Part shown: positions 49,501 through 62,665 of the stretch, piece by piece | Numbering within the stretch: position 1 is the stretch's first letter | Layout: each line of letters starts with the position of its first letter | Assembly: GCA_949987565.1 (NCBI GenBank) | Contig: OX465107.1 | Location: 14,772,696 to 14,836,695, forward strand | Direction of reading: 5' to 3' | Source: Luidia sarsii | Lineage: Eukaryota; Echinodermata; Asteroidea; Paxillosida; Luidiidae | Length of the DNA: 64,000 bases | Translations under genes and position numbers: made by a program | Notes under the pieces: model-generated | Told to the model about the DNA's origin: nothing | What the model saw: only the letters and a program-made list of their open reading frames with translations | Database searches by the model: none

Positions 49501-50515
49501 GATGAAAAACTAAACATTCTTGTTTATAAAAAAAAAAATTATTGGAACTGCAGACCCTATTTCTATCAACTGTCTTTTCCGACAAAAGATTGGCTTCAAA
49601 TAATGGAGCATCTTTAACAAATGCTAATGTCTTTGGTGAGCGTGTAATGTTTTTGCATAGTCTTCCAACATTCAAGGCTTGCATTACCTATGACTTAGTG
49701 TTCTCGGAAAAGTGGTTTGGAGAGCACAACTGAAGCTGGAGGCTAGTGTGAATGAACATTTGGCAAGAATCTGAGGAGTGATGTGGAGTGTCATTTGTGT
49801 GTGGCTGATGAGAGCATGATGCATGTATACATAAAGGAAGCATACATGTACTTTACACACCTGCACTGGAATGAGCCAATTTCCTTCAAATCTTAAAGCA
49901 GCAACACTGAAACATTTTGCTCTAGGAGTAGGAGTGCTGTCTGTGTGCAACCAAATAAGCACAAGTGGGAATACAAATCACAGCTTTCCAGGTTGCCTCT
50001 ATAGTAAACTTTCACTCTGCTTTCCAGAAATATCCCTTCATCTTTTCAAGATACCGATAAAAATTTGACATACATATATCTCAAAACATCACTGCATAAT
50101 CATTTTTCCTCGATGTACTGAAAAATACCTGTAAATATAAATGCTTAATAGTAGCTGCTAATGCTTCAAATAAAAAAGAGAAGTTGGATAAGATTGAAAA
50201 AAGCATATAATATAACAAGAATTTTTCAAAAATTGTTAGACAACTTTAGCATTTTAAAATCAAACAAAATGATTCAAAATCAAGATACCGATGGCAAAAA
50301 CAGTACAAACTGAAAACAAATTCTCAAAAAAGATTGCTACTTTGGATGGTACATATAATAACAGCAGCTTCTGAGCAATATGTGGTTGACGTTCGTTGAA
50401 GACTTTGAGACCAAAAATGCAGCAAATTCAATGAACGTCAACGCACATGAAAAGAATTCAAGCAACAAAATGAATGCAAAAGTTAAGAATGAAAGCAAAT
50501 GAAGAGAAGGCTTAC

Positions 50516-50627
50516 ATGTTGCCGAACTGGGTGTGGTGCGGAAACCCCACGGGAACGCAAACCGGTACATGTCCATGTTGCTACGAAACCGCGACAACAT
50601 AGGATACGGAAAGCGAACAGAGTACAT
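50516..50627 (-). CDS. Candidate alternative first coding exon of the NR1 receptor
   Basis: The minus-strand frame opens with ATG at 50627, preceded in frame by TGA 18 bases upstream, and ends at a donor ACAT|GTAAGC after 37 codons plus one base. That single leftover base (T) fits the split codon of exon 23925-24013, giving Tyr then ELNELIKC. A second in-frame ATG at 50576 sits in a strong context (AACATGG) and would yield MDMYRFAFPWGFRTTPSSAT before the junction. No acceptor is seen upstream, as expected for a first exon, and the surrounding 50.5-51.0 kb is richer in CpG than its flanks. The short N-terminal sequence matches no known domain. Chance agreement of frame and donor is possible. 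Confidence 0.5.
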
Positions 50628-51050
50628 AAAGACAAGTCGACGCTGTCACGACTGGTGTTGAATGGTCAGACTCTCCACACCTTTCGGCCAAAGTGGTTTG
50701 CCTTCTTGTCTCCTTTCCTCCTCTTCCCAGAAACAAGGAGTTTTCTTGTCTTTGAATCGGCAGTGTGACCTGCGCAACCGGGCCACTGCTATTGGTTCTC
50801 CGTTTTGTTGGCAAATTACTCGCAGCGACTGCACTCCATCACGGACAGTCGGTGATGGCCACGCTGTATTGTACCACCATCAAACACAGGCCTGGCTGGA
50901 AGATTCAGACGCCACCTTACAGAAACCCACGAGAATGGACAACGTGCCTCCGCGTAAGACGTAGACTAGAGTGCGAGGGGATGGCCCTTATGGTCATTGA
51001 ACCTACACAAAGCAGCGCGTAGGGGAGAAGAGGAGAGACTGGCAGTGAGA
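50628..51050 (-). promoter_or_regulatory. Candidate promoter / 5' UTR region of the downstream isoform
   Basis: Upstream (minus sense) of the candidate first exon, CpG dinucleotides are noticeably denser than in the surrounding intron, for example around 50575-50655 and 50815-51020. No TATA box was recognised. The call is by position and composition only. Confidence 0.3.
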
Positions 51051-53011
51051 GGCAGTCATAGCAGGGAGACAGGCGTATGCATGCTCCGAGGAGTCATTTG
51101 GCAAATTACGTAAAACCTCCTGTTGTTATAAGGCATTGGCTTTCATAACATAGGTTGCAAGGAAGAGCTACACATCCGCACACCCAGTGCCACTGACACT
51201 ACAAGTAGCTCTCATTTACTATGTATCCATTACGTCATCCCCAGCAAACTGAAACAACATCTTTAATGACCCTTGAGGCACTCGCTTGCCAATGGTCTTC
51301 TGGATAACACTACCCCATCTACGCGCTGCCGGTAAACAATGGGGGTGATGTGTGGTCAAGGGCATGACATCATCTACACGCTGGCTGCTAACTCCTCTAG
51401 CGGGCCTATCTCAATCAATGTCAACACAATGGATTGAGTACATCAACCTCAGGCAAGGAGGCAGGGAGGAGAACTGAGTGGGCAGGGCACATCTCCGATA
51501 CAATTATTTTCTGATTGTTTCCGCACCACTTCCATGTACCAACATCTAGCCAAGGTTTACTTACTCCAACGTAAGCCTCGTTACCTTCATACACAAGCTG
51601 GCCACAAAATGCACTTGGCCATGTCAGATAATTAGCAGTCGTGGTAGGGTGGACGTCGTTTTTGTCCGCATAAAGGTCCCATCCATATGAACTGTATTTC
51701 TATTCTTCACCATTGGCCACACACCCCCTGTCTTGGTCTTTCTCTAAAGTCTAAAGCATTTCATATGGACTCAAAGCTGGTGGACAACTGCTAGTTTGTT
51801 ATGGCTGGACCACTGTATTCATAACGCAATTCCTCAAATGTTTTTCCATCCCTTGCAAGAAAAATTAAAAGCAAATATGCGTGAAAGATTATCCTTGAGT
51901 TTTTTGTTGTATGTCTGTTACTCTCATGAGATACATGCTGGCTACTGGTAATCAACAGTTCAGAGCTTGCTTTGTATAAGGCTGGTCACATCTTCCTAAA
52001 AATTCAATATTATTTTAAGGTCTAAAAAAAATAATTGGAATGAATTTTCATACCTGAGATAAATTGGAAAAAAAAAACCCTCACAACCTTAACTTGAGGT
52101 TGTCTGCGGACGGTTCCATTGTGTCTTCTAATTTCATTTTCACTAGCAGGTTTTGAAGGAGGAAAAGGCTGTTATTGTCACTGTTTTCAAGATTATCCTT
52201 GCACAGGCTGTTTCTAGAACTCTTTCATGAACCAATTTTACATTCAAGGGCTTCCTTTGGAAGAAAGACGTGCGAGAAATCGTGAAAAGGAAATTGACAC
52301 AGACCACTCTTTAAAGTGGGTCGGAGCTACTGCAAAAGTAAATCTAACAAAGAAAAAATTTGGTTTGGACTGGAAAATGTTCTTCACAAAGGCAGGGTAC
52401 AAATCTCTCAGTCTTGCATCCAAATGCAATTGAATAAACAGTACATGTTTTGTTGGCCTTGTTTTGCAATTAGAAATTAGTCGAAAGAAGGGCAGTTTCA
52501 ATAAGATGCATACAGTAAACTTGTTACCCAAACTCAGGTAGCCTTGCAATGGGTGTCTTGAAACGGAAGCACAACTGTTGAGGTACATGTACCGGTACAT
52601 GTACAAGTTTCAGATGTGTACAATGAGGAGGGATTTACAAGCAGGAATACAGGTTAGATTCGGCCAAATTTCTTTTAGGGCAACCCCCAAACCCACTCCC
52701 CATTGTCAGGACATCCTTCTGAACTTGGCTATTTTTTCTGGAAATAGACTTTTCATAATTAAGTTCTAGGCAGCACAGAAACAAATACTCAACACAAGAT
52801 TGAAATGGTAAGAATTTACCCTGAATATAATTATTTGAATAGTGGCATTTTTATTTTTATCTATTTATTTATTTATTTTTTTTATGGGGGGGGGGAGCAT
52901 ATCACATCCAAACATCTGACAAAACAAAAATATTGGGTCAGAATTTTTCTCCCAAGCTCATAGTATTTTGAAAAAATGACAAAAAATTATTATATATATT
53001 CCTCATATTAC

Positions 53012-53056
53012 ACCGGAACTTGAACCCAAGGTTTTGCATACCAGAGCTCTTCCCTG
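53012..53056 (-). repeat. tRNA-like SINE fragment
   Basis: GGAACTTGAACCCAAGGTTT and TTTTGCATACCAGAGCTCTT resemble the plus-strand order of 26664-26710 (GGGACTTGAACCTG, GGTTTTGCGTACCAGCG). They contain a B-box match on the minus strand. Only a fragment remains. Confidence 0.4.
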
Positions 53057-55382
53057 GCAAAGACCAGTTGACTATTAATTTGGGAAGGCTGTCGCCCCAT
53101 TTCTGGATAGATTACATGGCTCATATGTTTCTTTGTTTGAAGTTTATAAAAATGTTGAAAAATCAAATCAATTTTCTAAGCAATACTATTTTGGCTAAAA
53201 ATACAACCCAGAGACGTGGGACAGTAATGAAGAAATTGTAAGTTAAAAATGGCTTCAAAACATCAAATAAGATCCTAGGAAGAGCAAAGTGCTTCAATCT
53301 ATCTAACCACGATTAAACCATTCGATCCTAATTGGCAAATATACACATGCTTTAGATAATTCCAACAGCATATTGACATGATCAGTGTTGAAGATTGGAG
53401 TTCACGCTATACATTCTGTGATAAGTTGATTAAGGACACTACATCTTACTTCAACTGTTATCGTCGCTGTAATTGGAGTCGAGTTTGTTTCCCTCATCTG
53501 ATGTTGTGCAGGTACACAGATTGTTTAATGCTCCCACGCTGAGCGACTGAGAGAAATATCCATCCCAAACTCCTCGGTCATGATGACTACACTGACTAAG
53601 ATAACATGCTTGAGATGCGCAATGTTCACGGCAGACAGAGGCTGTACCTCACCCAAAGGAGTCTAAGATGTTCCCCTCAATTGGACTTGAAAGTACTGAG
53701 TAAAAGGACTATTGTGCTCCTGAGAGGCCACATAACTCAGACTGTGTCAAATTGGAATTTTAAAAAGAGGAGCACCCCACACTACCCTATATCACTATTC
53801 ATGCCTTCCACCCCAATAATGGTCCATCCATTATTTAAAGGAAAAAAAAATCCTTCTGATTATTGGAAGGCACTCCAAAGCCTCATTCTGTTGATCAGAA
53901 TGCCAAATCTAAGTGCACCAGCCTCTTTGCTATTGCTCCGCTTGTAGTTGGCAATCTATTAATACACTTGCTGTGGTCATTCTGGCAGATATGGTGTCCG
54001 ATCTGTGGGCCTAGATGTGTACATTGTAAAGTGATATCTGGATGCTGGCTGGGGTTTTTCTTAGTCAGAGCAAACAAGGGGACATCCTTTGCACAGGCTC
54101 AGTGGCTGGCTGAAAACCTGTGGGTTAACACTCAGCAATGCAAGCCCACATGTTTCAATACTTCCACGCGTATCGGGCACGAGGGGAATATGGAATAGAA
54201 GGAGGACTTCTAAGCCACCGCATGCAAAAGGTTGCCTGTCTCACTGTAGCGCACTCCAAGAGTAGCCCCGAATAGCGGCGGTGGGGCATGCATCAACCAA
54301 TATCACTCACATAAGTGACAGTCATCCAATAAACCGCAGGCTCTACTAACTGGGTTCATTTTGAGTCACCGGGGCCCGAACAAAGGAAAATTAGACGGAA
54401 GAGGGACTTGAACCCATGACCAGCTAAACAAGGCACAGGTGCTTCAGTGTGGACGGAGCTAGTAAGGCCTTTGTCCAAGCATCTTTGTTCTGTCTGACAG
54501 AGAGATGCAATGCATCCCACACAAACTGCACAGTGATTCCTGCAATGGGTAATACGATGCCAGAAGCATTTAGTCACGTTGATAACCCAGGGAAGGGAAG
54601 AGAAGGGGAGGGAGGGACTCATTTGTAAAAAGATACAGGTTTTAAATGGTTTATTCCTGTACTCAGGATCAATGCGCAGACAATACACTGGGATATCTGG
54701 TCTCCATGGGATAGGAGATTTTCCTTGGTCAACTTTCTAACCCTGTTTTTATCCTACAGGTATATGATCCCACACAGGCAGAGATGAGAGTGCTTTTACA
54801 GGTGTTCATGTTTGTTTGGTTTCAATGCTTTTCACTTTGGTATCATATGATTTGGGGGATCTCAATAAACTATATCAAAGTAAGATGCAATAGTTGTGAA
54901 AGTTCCTGAAGCAATCTGATCAATGACGATAGATTTCTTGAATGCTGATGATATCACGTTTGCAATAAACCAATTTTTTTTTGGGGGGGGGGTGTTGATT
55001 TTTTTTTCTTAAATTGTATTGATGGGATAAGTGTTATTAAAACTTGTCTGCAATTCAGAGAAGAGTATTAAAGATTAGGATAGCAAAAACAGTAAGACTC
55101 CAGCCTAAGACAGTATTGAATGTTGGGCTGTCCAGGAATGTGCTCATTCAGTGGCTGTATTTATGGGAAGATGAGAAGCAACTCCATACTCATATGTAGA
55201 AGACAAGAGGATAAATGTTGTTAGTCACCCAACCACCCCTGTAAGTATGACATCATACGGGACCAGATTAGCTCAACATATACACCGACGGGCAGTTTGG
55301 CAGCAGACTCCTTGCTTCCATTGCACAATGCACACACAGCCACAGGACGAAACAGGGACATACAAACACTTTTGACACTCAC

Positions 55383-55457
55383 CTTGTTCGCCTGAGGACC
55401 ATCCGTATAGTCCCCGTGTAATGGACCCATGAACCCCTGGTTGAGGCATGCCTCGGT
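55383..55457 (-). CDS. Candidate upstream exon of the NR1 receptor (alternative N-terminus)
   Basis: A 75-base segment with a very strong acceptor (long pyrimidine stretch ending TTTGTCTTTGTTCAG) and a consensus donor AAG|GTGAGT. All three frames are open, but only one joins exon 23925-24013 without a stop. That frame reads RGMPQPGVHGSITRGLYG then WSSGEQ, and the leftover G makes Asp followed by ELNELIKC. An in-frame ATG inside (GMPQPG) could be the start if the exon before it is non-coding; otherwise more coding exons lie upstream. It is at least 26 kb from the zinc-finger exon. Being an exon of a minus-strand transcript is likelier than the coding reading. Confidence 0.55.
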
Positions 55458-58441
55458 CTGAACAAAGACAAAGAAAACACCAGAGAAAAAAAGGTTTGAT
55501 TGAGGAACAAAATGCACCAATGCATAGCTGGACTTTCACTGAGAAAACCGTTGGTACGTGTTAAGGCCTAGAGGGTAAAGGGAACAATGAAATCAAAAAC
55601 ATTTGTACTAAGATCACGCAAGAGAAAGAACCCATCCAGACACAGAAGAAGAAAGCTGTAAGAAAGTCACAAATTATTTTAAATTATTTTAAAACTCCAC
55701 TAAGTATTGTTATGAAATTATAGTAAAATTTTAAGTTAACGTACTCAATAAATTTCAGTATTTGAGACCTGTAATCATTGATTTTTGACGATGGTTTGAT
55801 GAAGTGAGGGAATAAAAAGGAGCAAAATAACTCCAAAAGAAGAAAATCACAAGGAGGAATGATACAAAATACCTCAAATGACTCAAAGCTTGCAAGATAC
55901 TACAAAACATTAAACAATCCATCCTAGAATGGCCACAATGTAAAGGCTTACAATATGTAACCTCTTCAATCCGAGGTTTTTAAAATTCTATTTCAATCAA
56001 GTAGATTCAATGGATGGGTCAGGCTGGCATTCTCCTTATGACTTGCCAGTCATTCACATAATGATTATAACTGCCATCAACTGCTACCCTGTATCAGTGT
56101 CTTCAAATAAATGCGCCCGGACTGTGTTTGATCCAAGCACAGGACTGTTGACATATGACAAATTAGTATCTGGGAGACCTTAGTGGCATACTATACTATA
56201 ATAGTGACAAATGGTTGCCTAACATATGCTAGAAACCCACTGGCAATCCGGCCAGTCAGTGTCTATCAGAGGACGAATGACTGACTCTATCTATCATGCC
56301 TACTAGACTAGTCAAAGATACTGAAACGTTCAAGGCTGAAGGAGAGAAATCGGTCACAATTGCATGTAAACTAGCTCTAACAATGCCAGAGCTGTAAATT
56401 TCAAACAGTATGGGACAGTCAGAATGCCTTAAATTGATAGTGAGAATTAAAAGCATCCCCCTTCACCACATTTTAGATCAATGCAATGAATAATCTGAGC
56501 AGAGTCAATAGACGTTGGTTTGCGTCCAATCCTTCTGACCACACAGCTCAATCAATGATCGTGCCTGCACGTGTACAAGGACTAACAGCGTTAAACTTGT
56601 ACTTCTACTTACAAGGAAAAATAATAATTATGGATGTCCTCTCGTTCATTGAACTTGACGCGGCGTATTTGCTTTTGCCCTACTGCCAAATGAAGCACAT
56701 TCTGGAGACTAAAATATTATTGGAACGAAATCTAATATTAAATTCGGGGAGGAGAAAGTGGAAAAATGACAAAGTGTCTCCTGACCGTTTGCTTATTTAA
56801 CCGACTGGAGTCACATTGTACAAAGAAATTGATGGACATGACAAACTTTGTACAAGCACTAATTAATTCACGTTAAATTGAAAGGGACAGGGGAGTGTGA
56901 AGGATGAAATTCTAGTCGGTCATCGACTCTGCAAACTACTGGCACAAGCTGGATTCTGCAAGGTCATGGAGAAATGGTTGAAGAAGGGAAGTCTACGACC
57001 ACTGAAAGGACAACCAGCGGTCCGGAAAGCAACAACTTCATGTACCTTGGGGCTCTACTGACAGTTTTCTCTTCCATCCTTTGGAAGAAGTTATTGCCAA
57101 TTCCAACCTTTTTAAGGAGGAGTTATCTAATCTAGTTGGATTACAAGCATCTGTGTATTTATTCGAATGAAAACAGACGCCCTCGGTAGTGACTTTGTCC
57201 TCGGGGTGAAAAAAAGAAATCACAACGACAATCCTGAGACCTTGTACATGTACTCCAACATGTCCACCTCTCACCTTACAAGTAATAAAACAGAAAGGAA
57301 TATCACAAAGATTGGACTTCCTCCAGATGCCCTTCCCAAAAGTGCTTGAGGTGTGGAGAGTTAAGCCAACTGTGATGCTCACAACCTTGTGCAATGGGCC
57401 AGTCTTATTTGTTTTTTCCAGTTTTGTGCTTCTTTTCTTTAAGGCTGACGATATCAAGCCTCTCCCCTGGGGCTTGATGTGCCCATCACTCTACTGCATC
57501 ATCCTATGGAGAAGACAAACGCAACACGACTTATTACTTGATAAGGTGTGCATCACGCTGGCGACAATTACAATTGCACAACCCACTCCTCCCCTCCCGC
57601 AGGACGGCATCCTACCGTTAAGGTCATTACACTTTTAAATTCGTTGGCCGCTGTTTTCACAATCAGAATAGCGCAGTTGGAGTGTAAAGAACGTGTGCAG
57701 TTGAGCAATGAAGGAATACATAGGACAGATTGAGTTGACAATCTTCCGTGGAGGTACTTGACCTAGGGAACTAACTGACAACAACAAAATCAGAGAAAGG
57801 ATAGATAGGAGAAGAAAAAAACTCAAGGCAGGGAACAACCCTGAAAGCGGAAAATATCTGTTTATATTTATCAGTCAGTGTTAATTAGTAGGATGTCAGG
57901 GCAAGGGAAGGGCAGACAATGTAGGCTTTGGTGTAACGGGCGCTGAAAAGAACAAGTGACCTCAGGCCCTTGTAAAGCTTTGCATTTATATAAGCAATCC
58001 CATTCAGAAGTCTGTGAGAGACAGAGAGACAGAGAGAGACAGAAAGGAGGAAATGAGCAAGATTGCTAACGTGCATGCGGCAGGCATTAGCTCCAGGTGT
58101 CAGTGCAAGCAATAGGGATTGCTATAGGCCAAGACATGTAGGGGTTAACAAACCACAGTATGTTTGTATGCACCTCTCTACATTACAATGTACATATGTA
58201 GTGCACAAAATAGGAACATGTGTTGTACATAGTACAGTCCTTGACAAAGGGGGTAATTTGGACCCCCCCCCCAAAAAAAAAAGTCTGCCGTTTCCAGGAG
58301 TTTTTATCACGCCAACTGTCCAACCATGGTTCAACTGACAAGCGGTAATTTAAAGTAAGGTAGGAATTCTGATGCTTGTTCTGAAGTTTTTGTTTTTGTT
58401 TTTGTCTTCCTTCTCAAAAAGAAAGGACTAAAAGTGGAACA

Positions 58442-58712
58442 AATAAGACTTAAGGCTTTGCATGGTGGGTGAATCAATATAGGAAGGTTTGCGGTGACAC
58501 CATGTATCAGGTCTCTTAAAGGAAGAGGTTTGGTTCTGAAAAGAACCTGAGTGGTAACTCGACGTTTCAACCAGTATGCTCTGGCCGTCTAGATTCTCCT
58601 GATGACAGCCAGAGCATACTGGTCGAAACGTCGAGTTACCACTCAGGTTCTTTTCAGAACCAAACTTCTTCCTTTAAGAGACCTGATACATGGTGTCACC
58701 GCAAACCTTCCT
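58442..58712 (+). mobile_element. Fold-back family 2, full copy with paired hammerhead-like motifs
   Basis: The leader AATAAGACTTAAGGCTTTGC is followed by arms GGTTTGCGGTGACACCATGT and ACATGGTGTCACCGCAAACC. The middle carries two opposed copies of a motif. The right one reads CTC 58596-58598, CTGATGA 58599-58605, stem-loop 58606-58624, GAAAC 58625-58629, GTC 58630-58632, GAG 58633-58635. Flanks AAAGTGGAACAA and ACAGTGGAACCA (10 of 12 identical) look like an aged target duplication. No protein is encoded. Confidence 0.9.
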
Positions 58713-61700
58713 ATATATAACAGTGGAACCATATTCAAGAAATCAACTAAACCATGGTTCTGGTTTGTGTTGTACAAGAGAATTACAGGTATAGTATAAG
58801 AGCTTCATACAGATATTTCAAGAGAGATAAAAGAGAGAAAGGTACTGCAGAAATGATGAAGACTATCTTCAAGGGAGAGACTGCGTGGACTGCTTTGGCA
58901 GGCCAACATTTTGATGGAGAGACTGCATTCAGCCTGGGTAAGAACCATGACTTCATTGGATGCAATGGAGAGAGATCTGAGAGAATGGTCTCAGAAATCA
59001 TTTGGAAAATGATGCTTGGCTGAGTATTTCCAATGCCGTTGATTTTGTCTCTGGCTTTCACCTCCAGGGTTTGGCAAAAGTGAACATCTTGATTGCTGAT
59101 CTTGTCTGATAACTCTCTTACTAAAGGATTGCACGGATTGCGTATTTTTGGTTAGGATAGGATTGAAAACAATCAACAGATCATGGATGGAAGCTCGGAA
59201 AAACATCTTCACCGTTACATACACATAGATGTCTGAGGTTCGAATCCCATCCTAGCAAACTGTGAAATATTCCAATCTGACACAATTTGATGGAAAGCAA
59301 ATCCCTTTTCAGTTTTAATTACATGTAATTCATTAGAAGCAGAAGTCAAACATGAAGAAACAATATGGGATACACATTAAGACATACATGATTTTTTTTT
59401 GTTCAAGGCAATTATAACAAGATTATTAGACAATTGTCTACATAATAGCCCTATCAGTTTCACACCTATGATTACATGTATTCCCACCCCTTTCCTGATA
59501 ATAGTTTCTTCCTCTCATTCCTATTCATAGATAAGTGCAAGACTACTCCATTCACATCCAAGGTGACAACTGCTATCCCTTCACTACACAGACAAATCAT
59601 TTGCATTTACAAATCATCTCCACCCTTAGGATTCTGCTTTCTCAGGGGAAGTCTTGAGATGGAGTGTGTCTCCACCCCTTGGATGACAATGGATTGTTCA
59701 AGACATTATAAATGGTGTTCTGACTGGAAGGTTGTATTTCAGCAGACAGGGGAGGAGGTGGAAAGTACTTTGATGAGGATAAATTGTTGACAACTGCAGA
59801 ATGATTGAGAATGAAATGAAAAGTACATGTGACAATGTATAGTATAGGCCTGAAGCTTTAACGATGTGAAGAACATGTCTAACAAACCATGAATTCTGCA
59901 GATTTGAGAGGCTTAGAATGAAGCAATGGACACTAACACAGCCACTTCTATAATCATTTTTCAAATTGACTGGAACCTCAATCAAGATAAAAACCATTTT
60001 CTAATTTACCGCGAACCCCTGAAAAGAGAATAAAAATGGCCAAACAATCAAATAAGCATACATTTTGCTCAAATCCTCCTTATATCTTACAAATCTGCAT
60101 AAAAAAGGAGGCTGTGGTCAGCGTATAATTTTCAGAGCAATCTTCCTGAGAGCTTCCAAACTGCAGCACTCTTTTTATTTCCAAATCCATTAAACCATCC
60201 AGTCCAATCAGACTCAAGACAAATCTGGTCAGGTCTTGACTTGCATCCCTATCCCGCTCTCCATATCCCATTTCAATGACTCCACTGAATCCACAGTCTG
60301 TCATGGCCCCCCTATGCTGCAAGAAGATAGTCAGGCACTGTCTGCCACTGACCTAAAGAGGTCAAGGCTTTGACCTAGTGACCCGACCCTAGGTCAGACA
60401 GGCTGTGTTTTGTAATACAATACTAAGAGGGTTGTGTAGTAAGTGTAAACATGTGTAGGGCTTGGCCTGTGGTAACACAGTATGGGTCTCTTAGTCTTAG
60501 TAGTACCAGTGTTGACCCCAAAAATGCAGGCTGATGTCTGTACTCTGTAGTTTGAAAAGACAATCTGAATGTATAACTTTCAAATAGACTCATTTATGAA
60601 GGATTGGTGAGCAAAAACAGAAGGAAAGTCAAGTTATTCATTCATAAAAGTAATGACTAAAAATGGGAAGCACTTTGTTTCATAGTTCATGTAAACTACA
60701 TGTACTGTATGTCATACAAAATTACATGTATTTGTATGATACATTTTACCAACAAATACATTATTTCACTAGAGGTTTTTGATGAATCGGTTTTATGTTT
60801 TCAAATGAAATATCTTTCTTCAGAATTTCTGTTCATTTAGAGGGAATACAATTACTATCTTCTCGAAAATAGTGAGTGTATCTGTGGGAGATTAATCTCT
60901 TCATGATTTGTATAGATAATTTGTTATCAACTTGAACCAACCAAATACAGGGAGCTTAAAAAGTCAACCTTTTTCAGTACAACCCCCAAGGAATCAAAGC
61001 AACTTGGAGTTACAAAGGACTTTTAGTCAGACAGAATATGAAGTATTGCATAAAACATACATCCAAAGTACTTATTTCTCACTGGAATTGATAACATGCA
61101 AATCTTGAAAAAGATTACACAAATTTCAACTGAAATTGATAATCCTGTGTTATTTCTACAGATTTCCTGGTGATTTAAAGCATTACATTCCCTAAATAAT
61201 GGCTTGGAAAAGCACAATACATAACCGACCCCAAGAAAAGTGCTTGCACAATGGCCAATGCTCAAGCTATAAATAATTCTTGCTGTACAGATGAGATGAA
61301 GAGCGCCCTCTATAGTCCATGCACACCATTTAGCATTATGCAAATGTGAAGTCAGCTTTGATAGCTGGGGGAAAAAGTGTCAAGAAAGAGATTACAATGA
61401 ATTTATTAGATCAGTTTGGAAACACCCTTGTGTTAATTCATAAGCATGGAATTCATTTGTCTCATTGCCGAGGATTATGAATGATGCATTGGATGAAATG
61501 GTGCTTTCCTTGTGGCAAGCCGTTGATACCATCTCACTGAATCTTGGCATTTATGAAGGCTGTAAATCACAATTTTATGATAATTTCACCCCTCAAAAAA
61601 TGCTGGTATAACTGTCTGTGCTGCATTCAAATTGGGAGCATCCGTAAAATTAACAATTCCAATTTCAAACTGAATATGGATGTCAAAGCAATTATAGCCT

Positions 61701-61863
61701 AACTCTATGACCTCTGCAACGGAAACTAATTCAGCTGAATATTGAAAGGTGAAATGTGAATGTGGTCGGATTTATGAAGATCCACTCTGGTTCCTGTCTC
61801 CTGCTGAAAATCCAGATTGCTTTCATGGAGAACGTCCAAACTCACCTAATATCCACCTCACCA

Positions 61864-61912
61864 GTTCAAGCTTAAAAATATGATGTGTCCTTATAGATGT
61901 GGTGCACTAATC
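61864..61912 (+). repeat. 49-base direct repeat, copy A
   Basis: GTTCAAGCTTAAAAATATGA through GTGGTGCACTAATC is repeated at 62666-62714 with one substitution (A to C at the sixth base). The sequence around it is not otherwise shared. Confidence 0.95.
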
Positions 61913-62231
61913 AATGAGTCATGTGGAATCCTGCGAGATTGAAGAGGGAATGTCAACTCTTATCAACAACTACCTATCTTCATGTACTGCATATCTGTGC
62001 AGAGATCTCACAGGTAGGGGGCATTGCCATAAAACCATGCTTGTGTATGCATGTACACATGTACATGTACCAGTCATTTCGAGAGTTATGTGACATAAAG
62101 CACAATGGTTTGTGCTTTTGATTTCTGTTTGTTGCTGACCTATTTGATACTTATGTACATGCATCCATAGTGTTGCTTATAATTGCTGCTAACTACAAAA
62201 AACCTGAAATATACAAATGATGAAAAGTTAT

Positions 62232-62320
62232 AAGGCTTGATGTTTCCATCTTTGCAGAACCTACACTGTATCTCAGTGGCTCTGCTAGGAATGGAATCAC
62301 AGACCCTTCAACGTTTTAGG
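62232..62320 (+). repeat. Possible very decayed fold-back family 1 copy
   Basis: GGCTTGATGTTTCCATCTTTGCAG followed by TCTGCTAGGAATGGAATCAC and AGACCC follows the order of the family arms, with heavy divergence. Confidence 0.3.
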
Positions 62321-62611
62321 ACTTGTATCTAGCAAGCAGTCAAGTACATGTGTGATATACGTTTGGCTGCAAGTAGGCTTTATCAAAACTTTACAAAAGA
62401 GAAGGCAAATTGATTTTGCCCAATATAAATAAATGGGTTTCAATTTAATGCAGGGAATCAACAAACTACTATTCCTTACTTTAAAAACACAAACAACAAC
62501 AACCTGGATGATTGAAAACATCTGCTAAGACATTTAACTCAACAACTTTGGCCAGGAGGGGGCAGCAAACATCTTGGAAACACAATCAAGACGTCACTAA
62601 CATCCTGTAAA

Positions 62612-62665
62612 ATCTTAAAATGTAGTGGGCCTGACGTTTCGATCCTAGCAGGACCTTTCTCAAAG
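62612..62665 (+). repeat. Half of a fold-back family 1 element
   Basis: CTTAAAATGTAGTGGGCCTG through GACCTTTCTCAAAG matches the left arm of the 14.7 kb and 4.4 kb copies almost perfectly, then stops at the loop. The right arm and tail are absent, replaced by copy B of the 49-base repeat. Confidence 0.9.

Larger units (their letters stand above)
24014..50515 (-). other. Large 5' intron of the receptor gene, no other gene recognised
   Basis: About 26.5 kb (31 kb for the longer form) of AT-rich sequence whose open frames show no recognisable domain. It holds fold-back copies at 29414, 34722, 39509 and 46409 (family 1) and 44002 (family 2), tRNA-like fragments, simple repeats (A-runs at 41031-41058 and about 47131-47151, G-run at about 26279-26293), and the assembly gap at 28518-28717. 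Confidence 0.6.
11569..55457 (-). other. Nuclear receptor gene, subfamily NR1 (whole locus as seen)
   Basis: Eight exons can be proposed in minus-strand order: 55383-55457 and 50516-50627 (alternative 5' exons), then 23925-24013, 17202-17343, 14856-16684, 14265-14513, 13250-13463 and 11569-11819. The last six join in frame at every junction to 924 residues. The introns between them are about 6.6 kb, 517, 342, 801 and 1430 bases; the intron before the first zinc-finger exon is 26-31 kb. The product is a ligand-regulated or orphan transcription factor acting in the nucleus. The ligand-binding domain looks closest to the Rev-erb/E75/ROR/PPAR part of NR1, but the post-zinc-finger extension is unlike theirs, so no orthologue name is given. 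Confidence 0.9.
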
